Of a stretch of DNA of 42,070 nt, positions 32,008 to 40,038 are shown in pieces. Each line of letters starts with the position of its first letter. Position 1 is the stretch's first letter. The notes under the pieces were generated by a model, which saw only the letters and a list, made by a program, of their open reading frames with translations, was not told where the DNA came from and ran no database searches. Source of the DNA: a virus. The stretch covers positions 1-42,070 of IMG/VR virus record IMGVR_UViG_3300046512_000370; one strand, given 5' to 3'. The position numbers and the translations under genes were made by a program.

Positions 32008-32622
32008 ATGTCTCTCATGAAAAGAAAACTCAAAGAGCTGCCTTCCTGGCTCGCCATTGCCACTGACTGCGCGACGATCAACCTGACTCGTCCGAGTTCT
32101 GTCAACGGCGTCACGGTCGACCGGTTGACCTTGCGCGCTCCGACGTTGCGCGAGGTGCGTGCCTCTGACGCAATCGGTGGCGCTGACGCTGTGTTGCGTG
32201 AGGTGACCTTGTTCGCCTCGCTTACCGACGTCGGTACCAAGGACATCGATGGGCTCAAAATGACGGACTACGCACGGGTGCAGACGGCATATTCGCAATT
32301 GCTGCTGGATGCCGGGATGCCCGAGAAAAACGACCAGATCCCGACTTGGTTGGTCGTGGGCCCCGACGGCGCCATCGTCACGCTGTCCAGACCCTATGAC
32401 ATCAAAGACATCAAGCACGACCGACTGATGTTGCGCGCACCCACTGTACGTGACGTGCGTGCCGCGACCTCGGCGTCCAATGGTGACGACGATCAGCGCG
32501 AGACACTCCTCCTGGCCAACCTGTCTGAGTCCGACACCAAGGATCTGGAGGGGCTCAAGCTGACGGACTACCAGCGGCTGCAAGCCGCCTACTTTCGCCT
32601 GGTGCAGGACGACGGGGTTTAA
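32008..32622 (+). CDS. Tail assembly chaperone, P2 gpE-like, tandem duplicated
   Basis: A 204-residue protein made of two gpE domains. Residues 11-103 and 111-201 repeat each other: LPSWLAI/IPTWLVV, INLTRPS/VTLSRPY, LTLRAPTLREVRA/LMLRAPTVRDVRA, GTKDIDGLKMTDY/DTKDLEGLKLTDY and VQTAYSQLL/LQAAYFRLV. A single P2 gpE is about 91 residues, so this is twice the usual length. GpE and its frameshift product bind the tape measure. The end overlaps a GGGGTTTAA slip site that leads into the E' extension. Confidence 0.9.
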   Translation: MSLMKRKLKELPSWLAIATDCATINLTRPSSVNGVTVDRLTLRAPTLREVRASDAIGGADAVLREVTLFASLTDVGTKDIDGLKMTDYARVQTAYSQLLLDAGMPEKNDQIPTWLVVGPDGAIVTLSRPYDIKDIKHDRLMLRAPTVRDVRAATSASNGDDDQRETLLLANLSESDTKDLEGLKLTDYQRLQAAYFRLVQDDGV

Positions 32623-32734
32623 CGCCGAACTGCAGAAGCAGGTCGCGAAGCGCTTGGCGACACAGTATTCCTTTGCCGCCAATGAAATCGAGACCATGCC
32701 CTTTTCCACGATGATCTGGTGGCTCATGGACTGA
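32008..32734 (+). CDS. Tail chaperone frameshift product E' (probable +1 shift)
   Basis: Near the end of the gpE-like gene the codons are GAC-GGG-GTT-TAA (stop at 32620-32622). A +1 shift on GGGG gives GGG-TTT-AAC and a further 38 codons to a TGA at 32732-32734. That extension (FNAELQKQVAKRLATQYS, then MPFSTMIWWLMD) has typical Pseudomonas codons and the conserved M..W...D ending of E' proteins. A normal frame-shift gene pair E/E' is the rule in P2-like tails, usually -1. The +1 direction is what this sequence shows. Coordinates give the outer limits of the joined product. Confidence 0.72.
32616..32623 (+). promoter_or_regulatory. Probable programmed ribosomal frameshift site
   Basis: GGGGTTTAA at 32614-32622: a P-site glycyl-tRNA on GGG can move +1 to GGG with full pairing, or a P-site valyl-tRNA on GTT waits at the in-frame TAA. 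Either places TTT/AAC of the +1 frame in use. Confidence 0.65.
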
Positions 32735-32762
32735 GCCCCGCATCTCTGCCTGGAGTGTTCTC

Positions 32763-35294
32763 ATGGCAAATAACCTGGCGCTCGGCCTGGTCATCGGCGG
32801 CGTCGTCAGCTCCACGGTCGGCGCCGCCTTCAAGGACGTTGAGGGCCGTATCAAGAAACTCGGCGAAACCGGCACTAAGGCCCGTGTGCTGCAGAGCACC
32901 ATCGGCGACACCATCCGCCTGCGGGATGAATGGAAGAAGGCTCATGACACCGGTGCTGCGTCGGCTGACGGTCTGTTGCGAAAACTGGAAGGCAACCTCA
33001 AAACCCTGAAAGAGCAGGGCATTGAGGTCAGCAAGTTGCGCAAGGAATACCAGGCCCTCGGCCAGGTAGCGCGTGGCGCCGAACTCAAGGCGCTGGGCCA
33101 CACGCAGATTCAGCAGGGCAAAGAAGGAATGAAAAACTCCCTCGGCCAGGCGGCGGTGCTCACCGGCGCGTTGGCGATCCCGACGAAGATCTCCGGTGAT
33201 TACCAGGCGCAGGTCCGCCAAATGTCGTTGTGGGCTCACACGGCCGGCACCGGCGATGAGGCGGAGCTGGCAGCCAGCATCAGCAAGGTCGCGGCTGAGA
33301 AGGGTATGAGCCAGCAACTGTTGGCACAGTCGGTGGGTGCCTTGATTGAAAAAGGCGTTGATTGGGATGTGGCCACCTCCTATGCCGGGCAGATCGCGGA
33401 CCTGATCGACGGTCAGGGCATGGAGCCCGAAACCATCGCGACCCTGATCAACTCCTTTAAGGAAGCCGGCGTAAAGCAGGGTGACATGGCGGCCATGCTT
33501 GGGCAGGTGGCAGCAGCGGGTGACATCGGTGCGTTTGGTCCGAAGGAAATGGCGAAGTACCTGCCGGCGATGCTTGGCAATATCAAGCGCCTGGGCATGG
33601 AAGGCCCCGAGGCGGTGCGCTTCCTCGGTGCCAGCCTGCAGTCGCAGTTCTCGCAAACCCAGGACTCGGCGGCAGCAGCCACCAACATGAACAACCTGCT
33701 CAACGCGGTGATCAGCAGCACCAGCCAGGAGCGGTTTGCCAAGGAAGGCTACGACCTAACCGGCTCGATCCTCGCCGCGACTAAAAGCGGCAAGGCGGCG
33801 AACCCGGTCGACGCGTTCATCATGCTCAGCGAGCAGTTGATCAAGAGGCAGGATCCGGCCAAGGCCAAGAAGATCGAGGCGCTGAAGGCCAAGATCAAGG
33901 GCTCGGTCGATGGTAGCGCGGAGGAAGCACAGGCCATGGTCGCGCTGACTGAGGCGGCGGGGTTGGCGACGATTGTCAGCGATCAGAGTGCTAGTGCGGG
34001 TTTGCTTGCGCAGATCAAATATGGCGACAAGATTAAGGCTGACATGTCGGTGATCAACGGCACGGATGGCAAGGCCAAGATTGAAGCGGATGCGGCGAAG
34101 GCGCGGGAGGCTTCGAACCGCAGATGGCAGGCAGCTACCAACGCGATGGAAGCTTCGATGATCAGTATCGGTGACGCAATCCGTCCACTGACCGACATGG
34201 CCGCTGATGGCCTCGGGAAGCTTGGTTATGCGTTGGCAGATTTGGGAGAGAAGTACAAACCGGTTGTTGCCGGCGCAGCGCTTTTAGCGACAGGACTCGT
34301 CACCTTAGGGGGCGTGATGAGTGCGTACAAGATGGGCAAGGGAATGCTCAATGTTGCCCGTGGGTCGATGATGGGAAACCCCAACATTCCTCAAAAAGTG
34401 ATCGTGACCAACATGCCTGTCGGTGGGCTCGACGGTGGCGGACTGGATGGGCAGGGTAAAAAAGGTCGTCGAGGTAAAGGCCGTAAAGGGAGGGGCGGTC
34501 GTGTACCCGTTCCAAGTGCTGCCCCGACTGCGCCGGTTGCAGCCGCTACCAACCGATTCGCGCCTAAGACCATGATGGGCAAGGGGCTTGGATTCACCAA
34601 GGTCGGCGCGCCCATGGCTCTGATCGAGGCCGGGTTGATTGCAGCTGACACTTATCAAAACGCCGAGACCCGCGACGAAAAAGCCGAGGGTTACGGTAAT
34701 GCCGCTGGCACGTTGGCCGGGACATTGGCTGGTGCTGCAGCTGGGGCCGCGATTGGTTCCGTTGTCCCAGTGATCGGCACCGTGGTCGGTGGATTGATCG
34801 GCGGTTTCCTTGGCAGCTGGGGCGGCGGTGAGCTGGGCAGTGTAGTTGGCAAGGCAGCTTTCGGTGGGCCTGATGCACCGGCCGAGCGATTGGTATTGCC
34901 GGCTCAGCCTTCGCCATTGCGATTGCCGCCACCTGCTGCATCGCCTATGCCGCGCTTGGCGCAGATGGCGCCGCCGTTAGCGGCAGGTCCACTGATGCTC
35001 AGGGCGCCCGCTGCACCAGGGCCAGCCTTGGGCGACGTGTCGCGCTCGTTGGCGTCTGCTTCACCAGCGGTACTCGCTCCTGCCTTGCTCAGCGCAGGGC
35101 ATGCCGCGAAGCCGGAGCCGGCGCGTGTTGATCAGCAGTGGACCTTCGCCCCGACCATGCCGGTGACGGTACAGGGCGATGTAAAAGATCCACGACAGTT
35201 GGCGCAGGAAATGATGCCGTACTTGCGCCAGATGTTCGAGGAATTCAGCAGGGAGCAGGCGCGGCGCAATCTGTTCGATGCGCCGCATGTCTGA
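32763..35294 (+). CDS. T: Tail tape measure protein, P2 gpT-like
   Basis: The 843-residue protein sets tail length and may aid DNA entry. N-terminal 150 residues are coiled coil (FKDVEGRIKKLGETG and onward). KISGDYQAQVRQMSLWAHTAG and a long region of helices follow. Membrane-active Gly/Ala-rich segments are seen near about 485-500 (VVAGAALLATGLVTLGG) and 650-690 (GTLAGAAAGAAIGSVVP, GLIGGFLGSWGGG). The C-terminal 150 residues are Pro/Ala-rich with a final helix. GAG precedes the ATG. It is downstream of the E/E' chaperones, the invariant order. Confidence 0.95.
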   Translation: MANNLALGLVIGGVVSSTVGAAFKDVEGRIKKLGETGTKARVLQSTIGDTIRLRDEWKKAHDTGAASADGLLRKLEGNLKTLKEQGIEVSKLRKEYQALGQVARGAELKALGHTQIQQGKEGMKNSLGQAAVLTGALAIPTKISGDYQAQVRQMSLWAHTAGTGDEAELAASISKVAAEKGMSQQLLAQSVGALIEKGVDWDVATSYAGQIADLIDGQGMEPETIATLINSFKEAGVKQGDMAAMLGQVAAAGDIGAFGPKEMAKYLPAMLGNIKRLGMEGPEAVRFLGASLQSQFSQTQDSAAAATNMNNLLNAVISSTSQERFAKEGYDLTGSILAATKSGKAANPVDAFIMLSEQLIKRQDPAKAKKIEALKAKIKGSVDGSAEEAQAMVALTEAAGLATIVSDQSASAGLLAQIKYGDKIKADMSVINGTDGKAKIEADAAKAREASNRRWQAATNAMEASMISIGDAIRPLTDMAADGLGKLGYALADLGEKYKPVVAGAALLATGLVTLGGVMSAYKMGKGMLNVARGSMMGNPNIPQKVIVTNMPVGGLDGGGLDGQGKKGRRGKGRKGRGGRVPVPSAAPTAPVAAATNRFAPKTMMGKGLGFTKVGAPMALIEAGLIAADTYQNAETRDEKAEGYGNAAGTLAGTLAGAAAGAAIGSVVPVIGTVVGGLIGGFLGSWGGGELGSVVGKAAFGGPDAPAERLVLPAQPSPLRLPPPAASPMPRLAQMAPPLAAGPLMLRAPAAPGPALGDVSRSLASASPAVLAPALLSAGHAAKPEPARVDQQWTFAPTMPVTVQGDVKDPRQLAQEMMPYLRQMFEEFSREQARRNLFDAPHV

Positions 35295-35303
35295 GGGGAT
35301 TAT

Positions 35304-35777
35304 CTACTCAGCGGCGTCCGTTGGTGGGAAAGGCGTGCCATAGCGTAGATGGTCGATCACTGCACCTTGTGTAGTTTCAAGGTCTCGTTCGAACTCTACG
35401 CCGTTCTTCAATTCATTCAGGCGGTAAAGACTCACAAGGGCATATCCGTCCTTACCTTTGGAGGCCCGCGCGATCTTGACCGCTTTCAAGTCAGTGCCGA
35501 GCGCTCCCATCCACCAGGTGCTTGCAAGTGGTGTATTGAAGAACAACGAGCCGGACGACAGCAGGTACTTTTTCTCATCCATCAGATAGTTGTAGCCAGC
35601 GACTCCATTTTTCTCATGGGGAAGCAGGCTAATACCGAGTGAATCGACATGCACGCGATTGACTGCGTAGTGCCATCCACGCAGGAACTCACCGTCGAAC
35701 ATTTCTTCGTGCGACACCCAAACCCGTGCGGCTTTTTTTGGCTTGATAGCACCGATCTCTACTTCATGTACTGACAT
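35304..35777 (-). CDS. Protein of unknown function in the regulatory insert
   Basis: A 157-residue soluble protein, first seen 10 bp after the tape measure stop on the opposite strand. ATG 35777 has AAGGAG five bases upstream; a GTG at 35783 lies within that ribosome site. Trp/Tyr-rich stretches (ARVWVSHEEMFDGEFLRGWHYA, ASTWWMGALGTDLKAVKIA) suggest a compact alpha/beta fold. No motif recognised. It is transcribed with the Arc-like gene (35801), so it is probably expressed in the lysogen or under Arc control. Confidence 0.72.
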   Translation of the reverse strand: MSVHEVEIGAIKPKKAARVWVSHEEMFDGEFLRGWHYAVNRVHVDSLGISLLPHEKNGVAGYNYLMDEKKYLLSSGSLFFNTPLASTWWMGALGTDLKAVKIARASKGKDGYALVSLYRLNELKNGVEFERDLETTQGAVIDHLRYGTPFPPTDAAE

Positions 35778-35800
35778 CACCACTCCTTGGTAAAGCGAAG

Positions 35801-36151
35801 CTATTTTTCAGAGGCAGGCTTCACTAGCTGGCTTTGAAGGCGCTCGAAGGCTGTGTTGATGGTGCGCTCGATCCGATCTTCCAGGGCAGACAACCCCATG
35901 GGGTTTCCCAGGTCGAGTGCATCCATAGTGTTTTCTTTATCTTCCAGATACTTCAGGTAGCGCAGTACATGGGCGTTGTTTTCATCGCCCATTGTTCGTG
36001 CGCCCATGTGTTCATCCAGGGCAATGGTCGTTTCGAGTCGTGCAACAAGTTCAGCGTTTACCGAACGACGGTTTCGGTCTGCTGCGGCCTTGAGCTGCTC
36101 GTAAAGGGGGTAGGGGAACCGGAATTGAGACCGGTAAGTATCTTCGTTCAT
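35801..36151 (-). CDS. Arc-family ribbon-helix-helix repressor (long form)
   Basis: A 116-residue regulator. Residues about 6-42 hold an Arc/Mnt-type ribbon-helix-helix: YRSQFRFPYPLYEQLKAAADRNRRSVNAELVARLE, with QFRF as the DNA-contacting strand (segment described in pieces: QFRFPYPLYEQLK, then RSVNAELVARLE). The C-terminal part is a helical oligomerisation tail. Its start codon sits beside TGTCACTA half-sites (36151-36169), so self-repression is likely. It is divergent from a second, short Arc-like gene, recalling mnt and arc of phage P22. Confidence 0.87.
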   Translation of the reverse strand: MNEDTYRSQFRFPYPLYEQLKAAADRNRRSVNAELVARLETTIALDEHMGARTMGDENNAHVLRYLKYLEDKENTMDALDLGNPMGLSALEDRIERTINTAFERLQSQLVKPASEK

Positions 36152-36204
36152 GTCACTAGATTGACACTAAGATAAAGCATTCGTATAGTGACACTGTGTC
36201 ACTA
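36151..36204. promoter_or_regulatory. Arc-type operator region between the divergent repressor genes
   Basis: TAGTGACACTGTGTCACTA (36186-36204) is a perfect 19-bp palindrome. TGTCACTA (36151-36158) and TGACACTA (36162-36169) are related half-sites at the other promoter. The spacing leaves room for promoters in both directions. Confidence 0.75.
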
Positions 36205-36217
36205 AAGAGGATTAAGC

Positions 36218-36358
36218 ATGGCAGCTGTCGCACGGACACAGGTGAGGATCCCAGTGGATCTGATGGACTGGCTGAAGCAGAGGGCAAGAGAGGAAAACCG
36301 CTCTATGAACGCCCAGTTGATTGAGCTGCTCAAGCAGGCACGGAAGCAATCGGAATGA
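36218..36358 (+). CDS. Short Arc-family repressor
   Basis: A 46-residue ribbon-helix-helix protein: RTQVRIPVDLMDWLKQRA is the strand and first helix, ENRSMNAQLIELLKQA the second helix. Length is that of P22 Arc (53). AGAGG precedes the ATG at 36218, which lies 14 bp after the 19-bp palindrome. It is followed by a terminator-like hairpin and then the BRO-N gene, the arc-then-ant order of P22. Confidence 0.85.
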   Translation: MAAVARTQVRIPVDLMDWLKQRAREENRSMNAQLIELLKQARKQSE

Positions 36359-36375
36359 TTGTGCTCTGAAAAAGA

Positions 36376-36407
36376 AAAAGCCCCGACGCGGCAACGTCAG
36401 GGCTTTT
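36376..36407 (+). terminator. Terminator/attenuator between Arc-like and BRO-N genes
   Basis: AAAAGCCC (36376-36383), C, GACG, loop, CGTC (36395-36398), A, GGGCTTTT (36400-36407). A long stem ending in TTTT, 35 bp before the BRO-N start. It would lower read-through into the antirepressor-like gene. Confidence 0.75.
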
Positions 36408-36442
36408 GGGAACAACGTCGTCATTTTGAGGAAGAAAACGTC

Positions 36443-37414
36443 ATGGGCAATGCTACCGCAATTCCTACAGAAAACAATGTTCAGCCTCGGGCCTGCCAGG
36501 TCATACCGTTTCGTTTTGAAGAGAGCGAAGTGCGGACCTTGGTGGTGGATGATAAACCGTGGTTCTGTGCATCGGATGTTTGCTCGGTGCTGGGTTATCA
36601 AAATTCAGCTGATGCGATCAAAAAGCACTGTTTGGCATCTGGTATAGCGAAACGCGAGATGAGGTCTGGAGGGCAGTTCAGAACTTATTCGATTATCAAT
36701 GAGGGCAACCTGTACCGCTTGATCTGCAAAAGTCGTAAGCCCGAGGCTATGCGTTTCGAGCAGATGCTAATGGACGAGATTCTACCGACTATACGTAAAA
36801 CGGGTCGCTATGAAGCGCCGGGCTCTATCAGCGCTAATACCCTTCAACGTGTCTTCCAGGGCAGGCAGGTGTTCTTCGTCCTCCGTGACGGAAAGGTATG
36901 GGTTAGTGCTGCGAACGTGTGTTCGGCTTTGGGGATCGGTTCTTCCATAAAGCTGATTCGAAACCTGCCAGAGCATCAGCAATGTCGTTTCTTCAGAGGG
37001 ACGATGAACCTGGTGATGATTGACGTGGCCGGTGCGCTTCAGGCGGTTGATTTTTGCCAAGCGGAGTTGGCAGATGAATATCGTCGCTGGATGAATGGAG
37101 TTCAAGCCGAGATGCTTAGCACCGACACGAGCGTTTCCAGCATCGCCCAGGCGCATGACCTCTACTTGCCACAGCCGGAGATCACTGAAAAGGAGCGAGC
37201 CGCTCGACAAAGCCTGTCGATGACACGGTTCCTATGTCACCACGACTGTGACGGAAAGATCGTTATGCGCGAAATTCCAAACAACGCAGTAATCATCGGT
37301 ATGGATCGACTTGCGGGGTTTGTTGCCGATCCACATGGTGTGCCATTGGACATCGCGTGGGACATCTTTGAAGCCGCCGGCAGACGAATCAAGTCTGCTC
37401 AGTTAACCCGTTGA
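36443..37414 (+). CDS. BRO-N domain antirepressor-like protein
   Basis: A 323-residue protein. Residues about 15-125 form a BRO-N domain: VIPFRFEESEVRTLVVDDKPWF, ASDVCSVLGYQNSADAIKKHC, and LICKSRKPEAMRFEQMLMDEILPTIRKTGRY. Residues about 133-225 look like a second, divergent copy (VFFVLRDGKVWVSAANVCSALGI, then QAELADEYRRWM). BRO-N is the family of phage antirepressors such as those replacing P22 Ant. ATG 36443 has GAGGAAG upstream; a longer frame to 36359 lies within the terminator. With two flanking Arc-type repressors it fits an immI-like switch. Confidence 0.85.
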   Translation: MGNATAIPTENNVQPRACQVIPFRFEESEVRTLVVDDKPWFCASDVCSVLGYQNSADAIKKHCLASGIAKREMRSGGQFRTYSIINEGNLYRLICKSRKPEAMRFEQMLMDEILPTIRKTGRYEAPGSISANTLQRVFQGRQVFFVLRDGKVWVSAANVCSALGIGSSIKLIRNLPEHQQCRFFRGTMNLVMIDVAGALQAVDFCQAELADEYRRWMNGVQAEMLSTDTSVSSIAQAHDLYLPQPEITEKERAARQSLSMTRFLCHHDCDGKIVMREIPNNAVIIGMDRLAGFVADPHGVPLDIAWDIFEAAGRRIKSAQLTR

Positions 37415-37424
37415 AGGGCTTCCC

Positions 37425-38270
37425 ATGACATATATGGAGCAATTGCAGGCCGGCTTCAAATCCCTGGTCAAGGCCGGGGAGGCTGGCCGGCACAGCATTG
37501 ACGACATGATCGGCCCGGTGAACGGTGCGATCAGCGAGATCACCGGGGCGGCTGAGGAGATCGCGAGCTTGCCGGGCGTGCCACCCGAGGTTGGCGCAAA
37601 GCTGCAGCGTGTCATGCGCGGGATCGGTGCAGCTCAATCCAAAGTCGGGACGGTGCTGGCAACCTACAACAAAGCGACCCGAACGATGTCAGGCATTGAT
37701 GAGCGAATGGGCACGCTCAAGGAACAAGCATACCGCGCCGGGACGGCAATCAACCAAGTTGCCGGGAAGGTCGATCCCCGGCTGGCGAACATCTTGCCCA
37801 CCAGTGCCCTCGCGCCCAGTGCCACGCCGATGGCGGAAGCGGTCAAACCGTTTCCGCATCTGCTGATCTTGCAGCCGCTGCAAACTAATGCGCAGCCGTT
37901 CTACTTCAACCTGGACACGGCAGCGTTCGACGAACTTCGGCGGCAGACCGAGTTTCGCTGGGCCTCGCAAGAGCGCCTCAGCCGTCGGCCGGCGCAGCAG
38001 GCCGTGGGGATGGGAGAGGAAAAACTCATTCTCAAGGGCGCTATTTTTCCGGCGTTCAAGGGTGGGCTCAAACAATTGGATACCTTGCGCTCCATCGGCG
38101 CCCAGTTGCTGCCGTTGAACCTGACCACCGGCTACGGTTTTGTACTGGGCACCTGGTGCTTACGTAGCCTGGAGGAAGAGCAGGGCGCGCTGCTGGCGGG
38201 CGGGATCCCTCGCAAACAAACCTTTAGCCTGGAGTTCACGCGCTATGGCGATGATATGCAGAACGTCTGA
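37425..38270 (+). CDS. U: Tail protein U (P2 gpU), with N-terminal extension
   Basis: A 281-residue protein. The last 140 residues (PHLLILQPLQTNAQPFYFNLDTAAFDELRRQ and EEKLILKGAIFPAFKG, then TFSLEFTRYGDD) match P2 gpU, a tail-terminator or completion protein. The first 140 residues form a helical extension (IDDMIGPVNGAISEITGAAEE and onward) also found in gpU of many Pseudomonas prophages. GAAGGG precedes the ATG. The BRO-N gene stops 10 bp earlier, so the insert is tightly fitted. Confidence 0.9.
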   Translation: MTYMEQLQAGFKSLVKAGEAGRHSIDDMIGPVNGAISEITGAAEEIASLPGVPPEVGAKLQRVMRGIGAAQSKVGTVLATYNKATRTMSGIDERMGTLKEQAYRAGTAINQVAGKVDPRLANILPTSALAPSATPMAEAVKPFPHLLILQPLQTNAQPFYFNLDTAAFDELRRQTEFRWASQERLSRRPAQQAVGMGEEKLILKGAIFPAFKGGLKQLDTLRSIGAQLLPLNLTTGYGFVLGTWCLRSLEEEQGALLAGGIPRKQTFSLEFTRYGDDMQNV

Positions 38271-38451
38271 CGGCGACCTGCTCGACACCCTGTGTTATCA
38301 GCATTACGGCCACCTCAATGGCACGGTCGAGGCGGTGCTAGCGGCCAACCGCTTGCTGGCGGATGAGCCGCAACCGTTGCGCACAGGGCTGTTGATCACC
38401 TTCCCCGACATTGAGCAGTCGGTGGTCGAACAAGTGCAGCTCTGGGATTGA
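38245..38451 (+). CDS. X: Tail protein X (P2 gpX), LysM-like
   Basis: A 68-residue protein in the gpX position. It begins within the last codons of gpU (ATG 38245, with GGAG about ten bases upstream) and shows RTSDGDLLDTLCYQHYGHLNGTVEAVLAANRLLAD, then a short LITFPDI strand, the LysM-like pattern of gpX. A frame open from 38140 is a shadow of gpU. Confidence 0.9.
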   Translation: MAMICRTSDGDLLDTLCYQHYGHLNGTVEAVLAANRLLADEPQPLRTGLLITFPDIEQSVVEQVQLWD

Positions 38452-38452
38452 T

Positions 38453-38824
38453 TCAGCCCTGTGTTTGCAAGGCTTTGGACTGTGCAATCAGGGCTTGCCC
38501 CAGGTCGTTTAACAGCTCAGGAAGCTTGTCTTTATGGAAGAACATGTCTGTTTCGTTGCTTTTGTAGCCTGGTAGGTTTTCTCCGTACTTACCGCCGGCT
38601 TCCGACAGGATTGCGAAGGTGCGCACTGCATCACTGGCAGATGATTTTCGGGTGCCGTCAGTGATGTAGCCAAAAGCACGCATCAGATCAAAAAGCGTGG
38701 CCGATTTGAACGAGCACCCAACGGCGCTCAGCACATCTTTCGCGGGTAGCAACCCGCCTGCGTTCTCGACTTGAAGTTGCTTCCACGTTTTGCGAACCGG
38801 TTTTGCTGGCTGTTCAGTCGTCAT
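38453..38824 (-). CDS. Small protein inserted between gpX and gpD, function unknown
   Basis: A 123-residue soluble protein on the opposite strand, starting at ATG 38824 with AGGAG nine bases upstream; farther starts to 38896 overlap palindromic DNA. LLPAKDVLSAVGCSFKSATLFDLMRAFGYI looks like a winged-helix or helix-turn-helix core, so it may bind DNA. The end is helical. It ends one base after the gpX stop. Function not recognised; a lysogeny-expressed cargo gene is plausible. Confidence 0.68.
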   Translation of the reverse strand: MTTEQPAKPVRKTWKQLQVENAGGLLPAKDVLSAVGCSFKSATLFDLMRAFGYITDGTRKSSASDAVRTFAILSEAGGKYGENLPGYKSNETDMFFHKDKLPELLNDLGQALIAQSKALQTQG

Positions 38825-38844
38825 ATCCCTTGCTCCTGTCATTG

Positions 38845-38869
38845 ATCCATTTGATGGATTCTTATCCAT
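38845..38869. promoter_or_regulatory. ATCCAT/ATGGAT palindrome before the inserted gene
   Basis: ATCCATTTGATGGAT (38845-38859) is a 15-bp palindrome, followed by another ATCCAT at 38864-38869. It lies at the promoter position of the leftward gene at 38453-38824 and may be its operator. Confidence 0.5.
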
Positions 38870-38931
38870 TGCTATAGCCAATCGCAAGTTCTGCACGCGA
38901 GGCCCGTGTGCGGGGGCTTACAGGATTTTTT

Positions 38932-39975
38932 ATGAAACCAATTTTTCGAATTGTTGCTGACGGCTCTGACATTACAGCGCTGATCAACGACCGCCTGCTG
39001 TTGCTGCGCACCCTCGACAAACCCGGCATGGAGTCGGACGAATTCGAGCTACGCATCGATGATCGTGATGGTGCCGTCGCGCTCCCCAAAAAGGGCGCCG
39101 GGATCGAGGTATACCTCGGTTACGACAGCAAAGCACTGACCCGCGTGGGCCGTTACACCGTCGACGACATCGAGGTCTCCGGCCCGCCCGACACCCTGGT
39201 TATTCGCGGCAAGGCCAGCGACATGCGCGGCAGCGGCAAGACCACCCGCAGCGGTAGCTGGGAAAACGTACCGCTGTCCAAGATCGTCAGCGACATTGCT
39301 GCACGTAATGGTTGGAAACCCGAATGCACGGTCGCCACGGTCGTACCTCGGGCTGACCAGTTGAACGAATCGGACTACAACTTCATCACCCGGCTCGCCA
39401 AAGGCTACGACTGCACAGCCAAGGTCGCCGACAGCAAGCTGCTGGTGCTGCCTCGCCAAAGCGGGCAGACCGCCAGCGGCAAGAGCCAGCCGGCGATCAC
39501 CCTCCGGCGCAGCGACGTCAGCCGTTGGCAATTCCGCTTCCCCGACCGCACCACCCAGAAGGCCGTCAAGGCCAAGTACCAGGACAAGAAAACCGGCGAA
39601 CTTGTCAACCTGACCCTGGACAACGACGACGCGCCGGCAGGTTTACCGCCGGTTCATACCGACCGTCACATCCACCCGAACAAATCCGCCGCCGAACAGG
39701 CCGTGAAGGCCCGGCTCGCCGCGTTCAACCGCTCGACCGCCGAGGTGCGGCTGGAGATGGTGGGGCGCACGGACCTGTTTGCAGAGCGGCAGATCAACGC
39801 GCAGGGCTTCAAGGACGGATTGGACGGGGAGTTCCTGGTCGACTCCGTGGAGCAGGTGTTCACCCAGTCCGGCTGGAGCACCACGGTCGAGTGCAACGCA
39901 GGGAAGAAGGGCAAGGCCAAGGCGGCCGGCAAGAAAAAGAAGAAGTCCAAGGAGGTCAAAGTCCTGGAGCTGTAA
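38932..39975 (+). CDS. D: Tail protein D (P2 gpD, late control/tail hub)
   Basis: A 347-residue protein. FRIVADGSDITALINDRLLLLRTLDKPG and EFELRIDDRDGAVALP, then PRADQLNESDYNFITRLAKGYDCTAKVADSKL are typical of gpD, the baseplate hub of P2-type tails. The C-terminus is strongly basic (KKGKAKAAGKKKKKSKE). ATG 38932 is preceded by AGGATTTTTT; an open frame to 38908 lacks a ribosome site. Full family length. Confidence 0.94.
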   Translation: MKPIFRIVADGSDITALINDRLLLLRTLDKPGMESDEFELRIDDRDGAVALPKKGAGIEVYLGYDSKALTRVGRYTVDDIEVSGPPDTLVIRGKASDMRGSGKTTRSGSWENVPLSKIVSDIAARNGWKPECTVATVVPRADQLNESDYNFITRLAKGYDCTAKVADSKLLVLPRQSGQTASGKSQPAITLRRSDVSRWQFRFPDRTTQKAVKAKYQDKKTGELVNLTLDNDDAPAGLPPVHTDRHIHPNKSAAEQAVKARLAAFNRSTAEVRLEMVGRTDLFAERQINAQGFKDGLDGEFLVDSVEQVFTQSGWSTTVECNAGKKGKAKAAGKKKKKSKEVKVLEL

Positions 39976-40038
39976 CAGGCCGTACCTGCTTCACCACCCG
40001 CCGCCATCGAGCGTTATTTTTTTGCCTGGGAAAAAGCG

